NCBI GenBank assembly: GCA_963717255.1
Contig: CAVQVT010000008.1
Coordinates: 70,552-134,551, forward strand
Direction: 5' to 3'
DNA from: CAIYQJ01 sp963717255
Lineage (GTDB): Bacteria > Chloroflexota > Limnocylindria > Limnocylindrales > CSP1-4
Length of the DNA: 64,000 nucleotides
Position 1 is the first letter of the stretch. The number at the start of each line of letters is the position of its first letter. Made by a program: the position numbers and the translations under genes. This document shows positions 25,891-33,827 of the stretch, in pieces. Under the pieces are notes generated by a model. It searched no databases and was not told the DNA's origin. It saw only the letters and a program-made list of their open reading frames with translations.

Positions 25891-26304
25891 TCAGATGAAG
25901 ACGATCTCGCCTTCCTCGGCGGAGAGGTAGAAGGCGGTCACGCCCTCGACGCCGTCCACGAGCGGGTCGAGATCCGACTCCTCGAGGCGGAGGAGGTCCA
26001 TCGAGAGCGAGCAGGCCTGGATGTCGACGTCTCCGAGCTCCTTCGCCTGCGCGAGGGTGTCCTTCCAGCTCGCCTGACCGGCCGCGCGGAGCGCGTCCAC
26101 GGCGGCCCGGCCGGCCTCCCCGGCCTCCGGGCACAGGCCGTGGTCGAGGTCGATGCGGTCCTTGCGGAACGCGTCGAGCGCCCAGTACTGGAGGAAGACG
26201 TTCACTCGCTTCCCGAGTGCAGCGGCGCCGGCCGTCATGACGGCCGCGGCCTGGAGCTTGTCGTCCGTGCCGGAGAAGAGGACGAAGCTGATCGTGTCGC
26301 TCAT
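25891..26304 (-). CDS. DsrE-family protein
   Basis: 137 residues starting MSDTISFVLFSGTDDKLQAA. The DsrE/F fold is shown by RVNVFLQYWALDAFRKDRID and GDVDIQACSLSMDLLRLEES; C98 in the DIQACSLSMD motif aligns with the active cysteine of DsrE, C58 is a second candidate. The short C-terminal GEIVFI is also typical. It directly follows arsR and precedes the first tusA, giving the gene order dsrE-tusA-dsrE2-tusA-sqr. Confidence 0.88.
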   Translation of the reverse strand: MSDTISFVLFSGTDDKLQAAAVMTAGAAALGKRVNVFLQYWALDAFRKDRIDLDHGLCPEAGEAGRAAVDALRAAGQASWKDTLAQAKELGDVDIQACSLSMDLLRLEESDLDPLVDGVEGVTAFYLSAEEGEIVFI

Positions 26305-26311
26305 GTGTCCC

Positions 26312-26677
26312 TCAGGCGTTGGTGGGCGCGGTGGCCCGCTGTGCCGACGGGGTCTGGTCGGCCGGGTCGGTGATCTCGGAGAGGCGCGCAAGGCGCCGCG
26401 TGAGGACGCCGCGCATGATCCCGCACGCCGTGACGACGTCGGGGTCGGCGAGCCGGTAGATGACCTCGCGGCCGGAACGCTCCGCCTCGACGATGCCGGC
26501 CGTCCGCATGACCGCGAGGTGCTGCGACGCGTTCGGCTGGCTGATGCCGAGCTCCTCCGCGAGGCGGGTCACGTCCCGGGGCCCCTCGGCGAGCCGATGG
26601 ATGATCTCCAGCCGGCGGGGGCTCGCGAGTGTCTTGAGCACGTCCGCCTGGAGCGCGTAGATGGGATCCATGCGCAC
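26312..26677 (-). CDS. ArsR-family winged-helix regulator of the sulfur operon
   Basis: 121 residues. The HTH is clear: VLKTLASPRRLEIIHRLAEG, LAEELGISQPNASQHLAVMR, TAGIVEAERSGREVIYRL. A single cysteine, C85 (VTACGIM), lies in the dimerisation helix. ArsR members that sense persulfides (BigR/SqrR/YgaV type) use two cysteines, so a different sensing mode is possible. The start is GTG at 26677 with ATG at 26671 as alternative. As first gene of the unit it is the obvious candidate repressor; a near-palindrome lies upstream at 26697-26708. Confidence 0.9.
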   Translation of the reverse strand: MRMDPIYALQADVLKTLASPRRLEIIHRLAEGPRDVTRLAEELGISQPNASQHLAVMRTAGIVEAERSGREVIYRLADPDVVTACGIMRGVLTRRLARLSEITDPADQTPSAQRATAPTNA

Positions 26678-26696
26678 GATGATGACTCACCTGCGA

Positions 26697-26708
26697 ATGT
26701 GCGCATAT
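26697..26708. promoter_or_regulatory. Near-palindrome upstream of arsR (candidate operator)
   Basis: ATGTGCGCATAT is symmetric at ten of twelve positions and lies about 20-30 bases before the arsR start in a relatively AT-rich patch. A possible minus-strand promoter (TTCGGA, 16 bases, TATGGA) sits just upstream of it. ArsR repressors typically bind such short AT-flanked palindromes. Confidence 0.4.
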
Positions 26709-26847
26709 GTCCATACGTCCCACCAAGGTGGTCCGAATGGCCTGCCTCCTGCCACCGTCGTGGCGGCCGACCCTCGCGGGCGTCGGGACAGGGAGGACCG
26801 GTGCCGTCCGCTGCAGGACCGGCGCCGTCCGCTGGTGGATGGCCGGA

Positions 26848-27576
26848 TCAGCCCGCGGCGAGGAGCTCGACGACCTCGTCGTCGGGGACCTGGTCGAATC
26901 GCTCGTAGAAGCGGCCTACCGCACCGAACCCGGGCGGGACCGCCAGCACGACGACCGCGTCGCACGCGGGCGCGAGCAGGTCCACTGCCTCCCGCGATGC
27001 GACCGGCGCGGCCACCACCACGCACGACGCGCCGAGAGCGTGCGCCGCGAGGCATGCGGCGTGCACCGTCGCCCCGGTCGCGAGCCCGTCGTCCACGATC
27101 ACGGCGACGCGGCCGGCCACCGTGACGGCGGGGCGCCCGGCCCGCAGGCGCGTCTCGCGCTCGCGTGCGGCCCCGATCTCGACCTCGGCGAGGTGCGCGA
27201 GCGCCTCCTCGTCCATGCCAGCCTCGCGGCGCGCCCACGACTCCACGACCGTCGTGCCGTCGGCGGTGACGGCGCCGAGCGCGAACTCCGGGTCCCACGG
27301 GCCCGAGATCTTGTGCGCCACGAGGACGTCGAGCGGGGCGCCGACGGCCCGGGCGACCGCGGCCGCGACCACCACGCCGCCGCGCGGGACCCCGAGCACC
27401 ACGACCGTGCCGGTCGCCCTTCCTTCGGCGACCAGCCAGGCGGCGACGGCCGCGCCGAGGAGCGCCCCGGCCTCGTCGCGGTCACGGAAGGGCAGCCGCA
27501 GGCCGCCCGCGTCGTCGCCCTCCGGATCGTCGCGGCCGCCGAACGGGAGGCGGAACCCGCCGAGGGACGGCGTCAT
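26848..27576 (-). CDS. Phosphoribosyltransferase-domain protein
   Basis: 242 residues. The type I PRTase core is recognised by VVVLGVPRGGVVVAAAVARA and the PRPP-binding loop VAVIVDDGLATGATVHAA (DDGLATGAT). LDVLVAHKISGPWDPEFALG and PPGFGAVGRFYERFDQVPDD place it with the stand-alone PRTases of unknown substrate often found beside hydrolases, rather than with nucleotide-salvage enzymes. The N-terminal 45 residues contain a repeated GGFRLPF/GGLRLPF segment. The ATG overlaps the stop of the upstream lipoprotein gene. Confidence 0.85.
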   Translation of the reverse strand: MTPSLGGFRLPFGGRDDPEGDDAGGLRLPFRDRDEAGALLGAAVAAWLVAEGRATGTVVVLGVPRGGVVVAAAVARAVGAPLDVLVAHKISGPWDPEFALGAVTADGTTVVESWARREAGMDEEALAHLAEVEIGAARERETRLRAGRPAVTVAGRVAVIVDDGLATGATVHAACLAAHALGASCVVVAAPVASREAVDLLAPACDAVVVLAVPPGFGAVGRFYERFDQVPDDEVVELLAAG

Positions 27577-28334
27577 CGCGTCGCCCGGTAGTCCTTCGGG
27601 TCGATCGCCGCCTTGGCGAAGAGCGACCGGATCGTCGCGATCTCCTCCGCCGACGGCCCGGTCCCGACGCCCATGGTCCCGAGCCGGACGAAGCCGTTCC
27701 TCGGCGGGTCGTCGAGGATCGTCCAGACCGCGAACTGCTGCACCCGGAACTCGACGTTCGGGAACTCCTCGAGCGCGAGCAGCCTCATGAGGTCCTTCGG
27801 CAGCGATCGCTTCACCAGCCTGAACGTGTCGTCCGATCCGGGCTGGTCCTTCGCCATCTCGCTGCACGCGACCTCGAGCGTGACCTCCTCGGTCGCCCCC
27901 GGTTCGAGGGGGATGACCTCCTTCGCGGTCACGACCATCGCCTGCGTGGCCGACCGGCCCGCGTCGAAGACCGTCCCGGGGTTGACGACGACGCGCAGCG
28001 GCTCACGCGTCTTCGACGTCACCTCGATGTCGAGTCGCTCGAGGCCACGCCCCGAGCCGGACACCGCGACCTCGCCGGCGGCCACCGCCCTGCGCAGCTC
28101 CACGGCGCGCGCCGGGGTCGGCTCGGGGGTGGGCGGGGCGGTCGGCTCCTCCGATGCGATCTCCACCTCGGACGACGACGGGTCCGGCGTGTCGAGGAAG
28201 GCGGGGGCCTCCGTCGGGCCGCCGGCGTCCGTGCAGGCGGCCGCGAGGAGGAGCGAGAGCAGCGCCAGCGGCAGGATCGCCCGGACGAGGGGGCCCCGAC
28301 GGGACGGGATGTGGAGGACCGGCCGAGGTCGCAT
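27573..28334 (-). CDS. Putative lipoprotein, function unknown
   Basis: About 253 residues from the ATG at 28334. The signal peptide ends LLSLLLAAACTDAG, a good lipobox. A Pro/Glu/Thr linker (PTAPPTPEPTPARAVELRR) leads to a conserved-looking extracytoplasmic domain with SGSGRGLERLDIEVTSKTRE, VVVNPGTVFDAGRSATQAMV and VTLEVACSEMAKDQPGSDDT. Upstream GTG codons could extend it slightly. The domain is not identified. Translational coupling with the phosphoribosyltransferase suggests a shared transcript only. Confidence 0.7.
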   Translation of the reverse strand: MRPRPVLHIPSRRGPLVRAILPLALLSLLLAAACTDAGGPTEAPAFLDTPDPSSSEVEIASEEPTAPPTPEPTPARAVELRRAVAAGEVAVSGSGRGLERLDIEVTSKTREPLRVVVNPGTVFDAGRSATQAMVVTAKEVIPLEPGATEEVTLEVACSEMAKDQPGSDDTFRLVKRSLPKDLMRLLALEEFPNVEFRVQQFAVWTILDDPPRNGFVRLGTMGVGTGPSAEEIATIRSLFAKAAIDPKDYRATR

Positions 28335-28642
28335 GCGCACCGAAGCCACCCCGCGTGTCGCCGCGCGCGGCGGTCGAAGAGCCTCCCGGCCGTCCCGGCG
28401 CACGGTCCCTGACGGGCCTCCGGGCCCGCCTTGGGGCGACCGTACGTCGTCCCCCCCGTGTCGGGTAGTGCCGGGGGTCACCGGCCGGATCCGGGCGCCC
28501 TCCGGTCGGGGTCCGGAGCGCCCGTCGTGACGGGCCGCACGGCCCTTTCTGCCCCCCGGGGGCCGCGGGATGGTGACCCTGTTCCGGGGTCGCCTGCTCA
28601 TGACAGGGGCCAGGGCGCGACCCCGGTGGGAGGCTTCGCGCG
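28335..28642. other. Divergent intergenic region with hairpin-rich leader before korD
   Basis: About 300 bases between the lipoprotein (-) and korD (+). No gene is supported. The plus strand contains a GC-rich stem with a two-base bulge at about 28493-28523 and a second hairpin at 28584-28626 directly before the korD Shine-Dalgarno. Clear -35/-10 elements were not found. Confidence 0.4.
28584..28626 (+). promoter_or_regulatory. Leader hairpin next to the korD ribosome-binding site
   Basis: CCGGGGTCGC (28584-28593) pairs perfectly with GCGACCCCGG (28617-28626); inside the loop CCTG and CAGG can extend the structure. GTGGGAGG, the Shine-Dalgarno of korD, begins at the base of the stem. Placement suggests translational control or a cryptic terminator, but no riboswitch class is recognised. 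Confidence 0.35.
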
Positions 28643-28933
28643 ATGTCCGTCGCCCCACTCGTGGCCGGTGCGGCCACGGCGTCCCACCGCAGGGCGGTCC
28701 GCCCGTTCATCCCCCTCTCGATCGCGACGGCGCGCTGCAAGGGCTGTGGCCTGTGCGTCGCGGCGTGCACGAAGGGCGCGCTCGAGCTCGACGAGGGCAG
28801 GGTGAACGCGCTGGGCTATCACCCCGTCCGTCTGACCGATCCATCGGCTTGTTCGAGCTGCGCCATCTGCGCCCGCGTCTGCCCGGACGCCGTGTTCACG
28901 GTCTACGCGCCGCCGAAGGGAGGCGACCGATGA
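28643..28933 (+). CDS. korD: 2-oxoacid:ferredoxin oxidoreductase delta subunit (2x[4Fe-4S] ferredoxin)
   Basis: 96 residues. Two [4Fe-4S] motifs: CKGCGLCVAACTKG (about residues 32-45) and CSSCAICARVCPD (about 69-81). The short linker and position at the head of korDABC identify it as the ferredoxin-like delta subunit that takes electrons from the TPP enzyme and passes them to ferredoxin. The stop overlaps the korA start (ATGA). Confidence 0.93.
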   Translation: MSVAPLVAGAATASHRRAVRPFIPLSIATARCKGCGLCVAACTKGALELDEGRVNALGYHPVRLTDPSACSSCAICARVCPDAVFTVYAPPKGGDR

Positions 28934-30042
28934 CCGCCGTCGCGGAGAAGCCGGCCGAAGCGCCACTCGCGCGCAGGACGCGGTTCCTGCGAAAGGGCAA
29001 CGAGGCGATCGCGGAAGCCGCGATCCGTGCCGGATGCGACGCCTACTTCGGCTACCCGATCACCCCCCAGGCCGAGCTCCTCGAGTGGATGGCCCGCCGC
29101 ATGCCGCAGGAGGGCCGGGCGTTCGTCCAGGCCGAGAGCGAGCTCGGTGCGATCAACATGGGGCTCGGCGCCGCCGCGTGCGGCAAGCGCGTGCTCGTGA
29201 GCAGCTCCAGCCCGGGGATGAGCCTCATGGCGGAGGCCATGAGCTACATGGCCGCCTCCGAGGTCCCGATCGTCGTCGTGAACGTCATGCGCGGCGGTCC
29301 GGGCCTGGGGTCGATCGGGCCGAGCCAGGGCGACTACTGGCAGGCCACCCGCGGGCATGGGCACGGCGACTATCGCGTCCCGGTCCTCGCCCCGTCATCG
29401 ATCGGCGAGGCGATGGAGCTCGTGGCGACGTCGTTCGAGCTCGCCGAGCGATACCGGACCCCGGTCATCCTCCTCGCGGACGGCATCCTCGGGCAGGCGA
29501 TGGAGCCCGTCGAGGAGACGTACCGGACGCCGCCGCGAACGGACTTCGACTGGGCGCTGTCGGGGGCGGATGGAAGGCCACCGCGCGTCGTGAAGTCGCT
29601 CCACCTCAAGCCCGAGGCGCTCGAGCAGCACAACCGCCACCTGCGCGCGAAGGAGGCGGCGATCCGCGACGCCGAGGTCCGGTGGGCCGGCGAGCGGCTG
29701 GAGGACGCCGATCTCGCGATCGTCGCCTACGGGACCGCGGCGCGGGTCGCCCGAACGGCTATCGCGCGTGCCCGGGAGTCGGGGATGCGCGTCGGGCTGT
29801 TCCGGCCGATCTCGCTGTGGCCGTACCCGGACGCGGCGCTGCGGTCGCTTGCGACGCAGGTTCGCGGCTTCCTGGTGCTGGAGATGTCGGCCGGCCAGAT
29901 GCTCGACGACGTCCGGCTCGCGCTCGAGGGCGCCCGCCCGGTCGCCTTCCACGGACGGACCGGCGGCATGGTCCCCACGCCCGGCGAGGTGGTGGCCGCG
30001 CTCCACCGGCTCGAGACGCGGACGGGAGGGCCGGCGCGATGA
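28930..30042 (+). CDS. korA: 2-oxoacid:ferredoxin oxidoreductase alpha subunit
   Basis: 370 residues. Conserved features of KorA: LRKGNEAIAEAAIRAGCDAY, FGYPITPQAELLEWMA, QAESELGAINMGLGAAACGK, SSSSPGMSLMAEAMSYMAAS and the domain III block DADLAIVAYGTAARVARTAI. With KorB it binds TPP and CoA and oxidatively decarboxylates 2-oxoglutarate (or a related 2-oxoacid) to the acyl-CoA, reducing ferredoxin. The reverse reaction serves CO2 fixation in some organisms. The YPITP-S motif type matches 2-oxoglutarate more than pyruvate enzymes, but substrate specificity is inferred. Confidence 0.94.
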   Translation: MTAVAEKPAEAPLARRTRFLRKGNEAIAEAAIRAGCDAYFGYPITPQAELLEWMARRMPQEGRAFVQAESELGAINMGLGAAACGKRVLVSSSSPGMSLMAEAMSYMAASEVPIVVVNVMRGGPGLGSIGPSQGDYWQATRGHGHGDYRVPVLAPSSIGEAMELVATSFELAERYRTPVILLADGILGQAMEPVEETYRTPPRTDFDWALSGADGRPPRVVKSLHLKPEALEQHNRHLRAKEAAIRDAEVRWAGERLEDADLAIVAYGTAARVARTAIARARESGMRVGLFRPISLWPYPDAALRSLATQVRGFLVLEMSAGQMLDDVRLALEGARPVAFHGRTGGMVPTPGEVVAALHRLETRTGGPAR

Positions 30043-30812
30043 TCGTCGAGGAGGCGCCCCGCATCCTGTACGCACCGCCCGAGCTGCTCTCCGACCGGTC
30101 CACCACGTACTGCCCCGGTTGCGGGCACGGCGTGGTGCACCGGCTCGTCGCGGAGGTCCTGGGCGAGCTCGGACTGGGCCCGCGGACGATCGCCGTCGCG
30201 CCGGTCGGCTGCTCGGTCTTCGCCTACGACTTCCTGGAGCTCGACTTCGTCGAAGCGCCGCACGGGCGCGCCCCGGCGGTCGCGACCGGGATCCGCCGGG
30301 TCATGCCGGACGCCTTCGTCCTCACGTACCAGGGCGACGGGGACCTCGCCGCGATCGGGACGGGCGAGATCGTCCATGCCGCCGCGCGTGGCGAGGCCAT
30401 CACGGCCGTCTTCGTCAACAACGGGATCTACGGGATGACCGGCGGCCAGATGGCGCCGACGACGCTCACCGGTCAGAAGACCACGTCGTGCCCGTTGGGC
30501 CGCGACCCGGCCTTCACCGGCGTCCCCATCCCGATGACCGAGATGCTCGCGGTCCTGCCGGGCGTCGCCTACGCCGCCCGTGGGTCCGTGGTGGACGCGT
30601 CGGCGATCGGCCGGACGAAGCAGTACCTGAAGAAGGCCTGCCAGGTCCAGCTCGACCGCGCCGGCTTCGCCATCGTGGAGGTGCTGTCCAACTGCCCCGT
30701 CGGGTGGGGCATGACGCCGGTCGAGTCGATCGAGCACCTGCGCAACGACGTCACGCCGGTGTACCCGCCCGGCGTCATCGTGGACCGGACCGCCCCGGCG
30801 CGGGGAGGCTGA
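30039..30812 (+). CDS. korB: 2-oxoacid:ferredoxin oxidoreductase beta subunit
   Basis: 257 residues. TPP-binding motif GDGDLAAIGTGEIVHAAARG ... FVNNGIYGMTGGQMAPTT (GDG to NN spacing as in the family). Cluster-region cysteines TTYCPGCGHG and VGCSVF and the typical PTTLTGQKTTSCPLGRD follow. The start overlaps the korA stop. It forms the catalytic core with KorA. Confidence 0.95.
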   Translation: MIVEEAPRILYAPPELLSDRSTTYCPGCGHGVVHRLVAEVLGELGLGPRTIAVAPVGCSVFAYDFLELDFVEAPHGRAPAVATGIRRVMPDAFVLTYQGDGDLAAIGTGEIVHAAARGEAITAVFVNNGIYGMTGGQMAPTTLTGQKTTSCPLGRDPAFTGVPIPMTEMLAVLPGVAYAARGSVVDASAIGRTKQYLKKACQVQLDRAGFAIVEVLSNCPVGWGMTPVESIEHLRNDVTPVYPPGVIVDRTAPARGG

Positions 30813-30814
30813 CG

Positions 30815-31438
30815 ATGGAGCGCTCGGTCATCTTCTCCGGCTTCGGCGGCCAGGGGCTCCTCTTCGCGGGCCAGGTCCTCGCGCAGGCCGCGATGGAGGA
30901 GGACCGCGAGGTCATCTGGATCCCGTCGTACGGCCCCGAGATGCGCGGCGGGACGGCGTACTGCACGGTGATCGTGGGCGAGGAGCCCGTCGGCTCCCCG
31001 ATCGTCGAGCGGCCGGACGTCGCGGTCGTCCTCAACCCGCCGTCCCACGCGAAGTTCGCGCACACCGTGGTGCCCAACGGCGTCGTCGTCACGAACGCGA
31101 GCCTCGTGGATGCGCGCGTCGAGCGCCAGGACGTCTCTGAGATCGCGCTGCCGCTCACCGAGCTGGCCTCGGCGGCCGGCGACCCGCGCCTCGTCAGCGT
31201 GGTGGCGCTCGGGGTCGTGGCGGCCCGCACCGGGATCGTCCTCGCCACGTCCGTCCACCGCGCGCTGGTGGACATCGTGGGGCGGAAGCGGCCGGCGATC
31301 CTGGAGATGGACGTCGCGGCCTTCGACGCCGGGATGCGCGCGGCCGGCGGCAGGTCCATCGAGGAGATCCTCCGCGAGGAGGCCCACGTCCTCGAGGCGA
31401 CGCAGCGAGAGGCGGCGCCGGTCGGACGCGAGGTCTGA
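30815..31438 (+). CDS. korC: 2-oxoacid:ferredoxin oxidoreductase gamma subunit
   Basis: 207 residues: SVIFSGFGGQGLLFAGQVLA, EDREVIWIPSYGPEMRGGTA, VLNPPSHAKFAHTVVPNGVV and LGVVAARTGIVLATSVHRAL are hallmarks of the gamma subunit, which closes the CoA-binding site. It starts two bases after korB. A hairpin at 31455-31477 may end the operon. Confidence 0.94.
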   Translation: MERSVIFSGFGGQGLLFAGQVLAQAAMEEDREVIWIPSYGPEMRGGTAYCTVIVGEEPVGSPIVERPDVAVVLNPPSHAKFAHTVVPNGVVVTNASLVDARVERQDVSEIALPLTELASAAGDPRLVSVVALGVVAARTGIVLATSVHRALVDIVGRKRPAILEMDVAAFDAGMRAAGGRSIEEILREEAHVLEATQREAAPVGREV

Positions 31439-31454
31439 GGGCGGCTGCGACCCG

Positions 31455-31477
31455 CCCGGCGTTGGGCTCTCGCCGGG
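31455..31477 (+). terminator. Possible terminator of korDABC
   Basis: CCCGGCG (31455-31461) pairs with CGCCGGG (31471-31477) over a nine-base loop, 17 bases past the korC stop. The stem is short and no T run follows. Confidence 0.4.
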
Positions 31478-31664
31478 CCGCCGGGCCACGGTGACAGCCC
31501 GCGAGCCACGGCCCCCGCGGGCGCCGTGCGCCCCGGGGACGCGCCCCGCGCGGACAGTTCACGCGGCGACCCTCGCGGCGCTACCGTGGCGGGCGACGGA
31601 CCCGACGCGGCCGGCGGGATCCCACGGAGATGCTCTCGCACCGGCCGTCACGGAGGATGGGTGG

Positions 31665-32327
31665 ATGAGTCTCGAAGGTCTCCTCGTCGGCGCCCTGGCG
31701 ATCCTCGTCGGGCTCGCGTTCGCGTTCGTCGGCTACCGGTTCTTCCTCGTCCTGCTCCCGATCTGGGGGTTCCTCGTGGGCTTCGCCCTCACGGCGAACG
31801 CGATCGCCGGGCTCCTCAACGAGGGGTTCCTGGTGACCATCCTCGGATGGATCGCGGGGTTCTTCGTCGGTCTCGTGTTCGCGGTCCTCTCGTACTTCTT
31901 CTGGTATGTGGCGGTGGTCGTGCTCGCCGGGACCGTCGGGTACGCGCTCGGGGCGTCGATCCTCGCCGCGCTGGGCATCGACTCCGGCTTCCTCATCTTC
32001 CTCGCCGGGCTCGCGGTGGGCGCGGTCTTCTTCATCGGGGCCATCGTCCTGGCGGTGCCGAAGTGGGCGATCGTCGTGCTCACCGCGATCGGCGGCGCGG
32101 GCGCGATCGTCGTCGGCGCGGCGCTCGCCATCGGACGCTTCCCCGTCTCCGGCCTGTCCGAGGGCGGAGTCGTCGGGGCGGCCATCGGCGACAGTGTCCT
32201 CTGGGCACTGGCGTGGGCGGCGCTCGCGGTGGCCGGGGTCGTCGTGCAGATGCGGTCGTCCGCCGCGTTCACGCTCGACCGCAGCGGGTACCGGGACGTG
32301 ACGGTCGTCGCGACGCGGACCCGCTGA
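31665..32327 (+). CDS. Seven-span membrane protein of DUF4203/TMEM198 type
   Basis: 220 residues with about seven closely spaced helices (VGALAILVGLAFAFVGYRFF, LVLLPIWGFLVGFALTANAI, ILGWIAGFFVGLVFAVLSYF, VAVVVLAGTVGYALGASILA, and so on) and a short cytoplasmic tail RSGYRDVTVVATRTR. The GYRFF and Gly-rich helix pattern matches the DUF4203 group of unknown function. The ATG at 31665 follows GGAGGATGGGTGG. A TTCACG-N18-TACCGT promoter may lie upstream near 31556-31585. Confidence 0.7.
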   Translation: MSLEGLLVGALAILVGLAFAFVGYRFFLVLLPIWGFLVGFALTANAIAGLLNEGFLVTILGWIAGFFVGLVFAVLSYFFWYVAVVVLAGTVGYALGASILAALGIDSGFLIFLAGLAVGAVFFIGAIVLAVPKWAIVVLTAIGGAGAIVVGAALAIGRFPVSGLSEGGVVGAAIGDSVLWALAWAALAVAGVVVQMRSSAAFTLDRSGYRDVTVVATRTR

Positions 32328-32468
32328 GCGTCCCGGTCGGCCTGCCCTCTCGACGCGCTCTCCGGACCCTCGCCGGGGGGTCGCGCGGGCGTGTCATCAT
32401 GTCCACGGCTTCGTGACTTCAGCCGGCCCGGCGGCGCCCATCGGCCGGGCGAGATGGAGGGCTTCGCC

Positions 32469-33356
32469 ATGACCGATCAGCCACCGCCCGAGGCCGGCGC
32501 GACACCCGCCCCGGACGCCCTGCCGAGCGAGATCGCCGCGGAGGCCGGGGAAGGCCTGACGTCCGTCGCCGAGAGCGTGGATCGCACCTCGGACGCCGCC
32601 GGGGAGGCCGCCTCGCAGGCCGCGGCGGACGTCCCCGGGATCCCGGCCGCCACCGTCGTCGCCGCGGCGGCAGCCGCGCCGGTCGCCGCCGCTGCCGCTC
32701 CACCCGTGACTCCGCCCGCACCGGTGGCCGCGTCCGGGTGGATGCCGCCGCCTCCCCAGGCCCCGCCGCCCGCGGGAAGCGGCTGGACCCCGCCACCGGC
32801 GGTGCCCGTGGCGGGTGCGGGGTGGTCCGCCTACGCGCAGACCACCACCGGCCCGGGTGGCCCCGCGCCGGGCTGGGAATACGCGGGCTTCTGGATCCGC
32901 GCGACCGCGTACATCATCGACGGGATCATCCTGGGATTCATCACGGCGATCCTCTGGTTCGTCGTCATCGCGATCGTCGGGGCCCTCGCGCTCTTCCCTG
33001 CGGCGGCGACCACCACCGACGGGACGCTCACCGAGTCGGAGGTCGCCGTCATCGGCGTCGGGATCTTCGTGGCCGTCATGGTCCTCGCGTTCCTGACGCT
33101 CGTCGCGACCGTCCTCTACTTCGTCCTCTTCTGGGTGAAGCGCGGCGGCACACTGGGCCAGACCCTCCTGGGGATGCGCGTCGCGCGGGAGGCGGACGGG
33201 GCCCCGATCGGCTGGGGGGCGGCGATCGTCCGCTACGTGATGATGCTCATCAGCTTCTGGATCTTCTACCTCGGCGTCATCTGGGTCGCGTTCGAGCCGC
33301 GGAAGCGCGGCTGGCACGACATGGTCGCCGGCACCGTGGTGGTCCGGCGCGTCTGA
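32469..33356 (+). CDS. RDD-family membrane protein with long Ala/Pro-rich N-terminus
   Basis: 295 residues. The first 135 residues are low complexity (runs of Ala, Pro and Gly, e.g. WMPPPPQAPPPAGSGWTPPP). The C-terminal RDD domain begins at EYAGFWIRATAYIIDGIILG and holds the Arg, Asp, Asp signature residues; WVKRGGTLGQTLLGMRVARE and EPRKRGWHDMVAGTVVVRRV complete it. Three to four membrane helices. The ATG at 32469 has GGAGGG at seven bases; an ATG at 32454 overlaps that site. RDD proteins have been linked to transport; here function is unknown. A 46-bp palindrome follows the stop. Confidence 0.87.
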   Translation: MTDQPPPEAGATPAPDALPSEIAAEAGEGLTSVAESVDRTSDAAGEAASQAAADVPGIPAATVVAAAAAAPVAAAAAPPVTPPAPVAASGWMPPPPQAPPPAGSGWTPPPAVPVAGAGWSAYAQTTTGPGGPAPGWEYAGFWIRATAYIIDGIILGFITAILWFVVIAIVGALALFPAAATTTDGTLTESEVAVIGVGIFVAVMVLAFLTLVATVLYFVLFWVKRGGTLGQTLLGMRVAREADGAPIGWGAAIVRYVMMLISFWIFYLGVIWVAFEPRKRGWHDMVAGTVVVRRV

Positions 33357-33371
33357 CCCCGACCCGTCGAC

Positions 33372-33417
33372 GAAGCATCGAAGGCCGGTCCCGCGCGGGA
33401 CCGGCCTTCGATGCTTC
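33372..33417. terminator. 46-bp perfect palindrome, bidirectional terminator
   Basis: A 23-bp arm (33372-33394) is followed immediately by its exact reverse complement (33395-33417), with no loop bases beyond those lost to hairpin bending. It lies between the convergent RDD gene (+) and receiver gene (-). It is the longest perfect inverted repeat noticed in the window. Confidence 0.85.
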
Positions 33418-33443
33418 TGGCGGCCGGAGGAGGCGGGCCGCCG

Positions 33444-33827
33444 TCAGGCGTGTCCGGCGATCTCCCGGAGCCTGCCGGCGAGCGAGGCCCCTTGCATCGC
33501 CTTGAGGATCACCGCTCCCACGCCGCTCGCAGCGGCGTCGCGGCGCGTGTCCGCATCCCAGTAGGAGGCGAGGACGGCGATCCTGCCGTGCTCGAGGACG
33601 CCGTCGAGTGCGTCCACCACGTTGCGCCAGCCATCGTGGACCGCGGAGTCCACCAGGACCACGTCCGGCGCCGTGTAGCGGGCCGCCGTCCGGGCGGCCT
33701 CGGCCGTCCGGACGCGCCCGACGACGAGGAAGCCGTGGCGGCTGAGATGGGCGCTCAGGGCCTCCGCCGACGCCGGGTCATCGCCGACGAGGAGCAGCCG
33801 TTCGTGTGCACCTTCGCGCTCGAGCAT
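33444..33827 (-). CDS. Stand-alone response-regulator receiver domain protein
   Basis: 127 residues, all one receiver domain. The acidic pair is in LLLVGDDPAS, the phospho-acceptor aspartate in VVLVDSAVHDG (about residue 59), the signalling residue region in IAVLASYWDADT and the conserved lysine in GAVILKAMQG. There is no output domain, so it may act as a phosphate sink or protein-protein switch, or as a diverged CheY-like protein. No histidine kinase is adjacent; the DevS-like kinase lies 2.3 kb away on the same strand. Confidence 0.8.
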   Translation of the reverse strand: MLEREGAHERLLLVGDDPASAEALSAHLSRHGFLVVGRVRTAEAARTAARYTAPDVVLVDSAVHDGWRNVVDALDGVLEHGRIAVLASYWDADTRRDAAASGVGAVILKAMQGASLAGRLREIAGHA

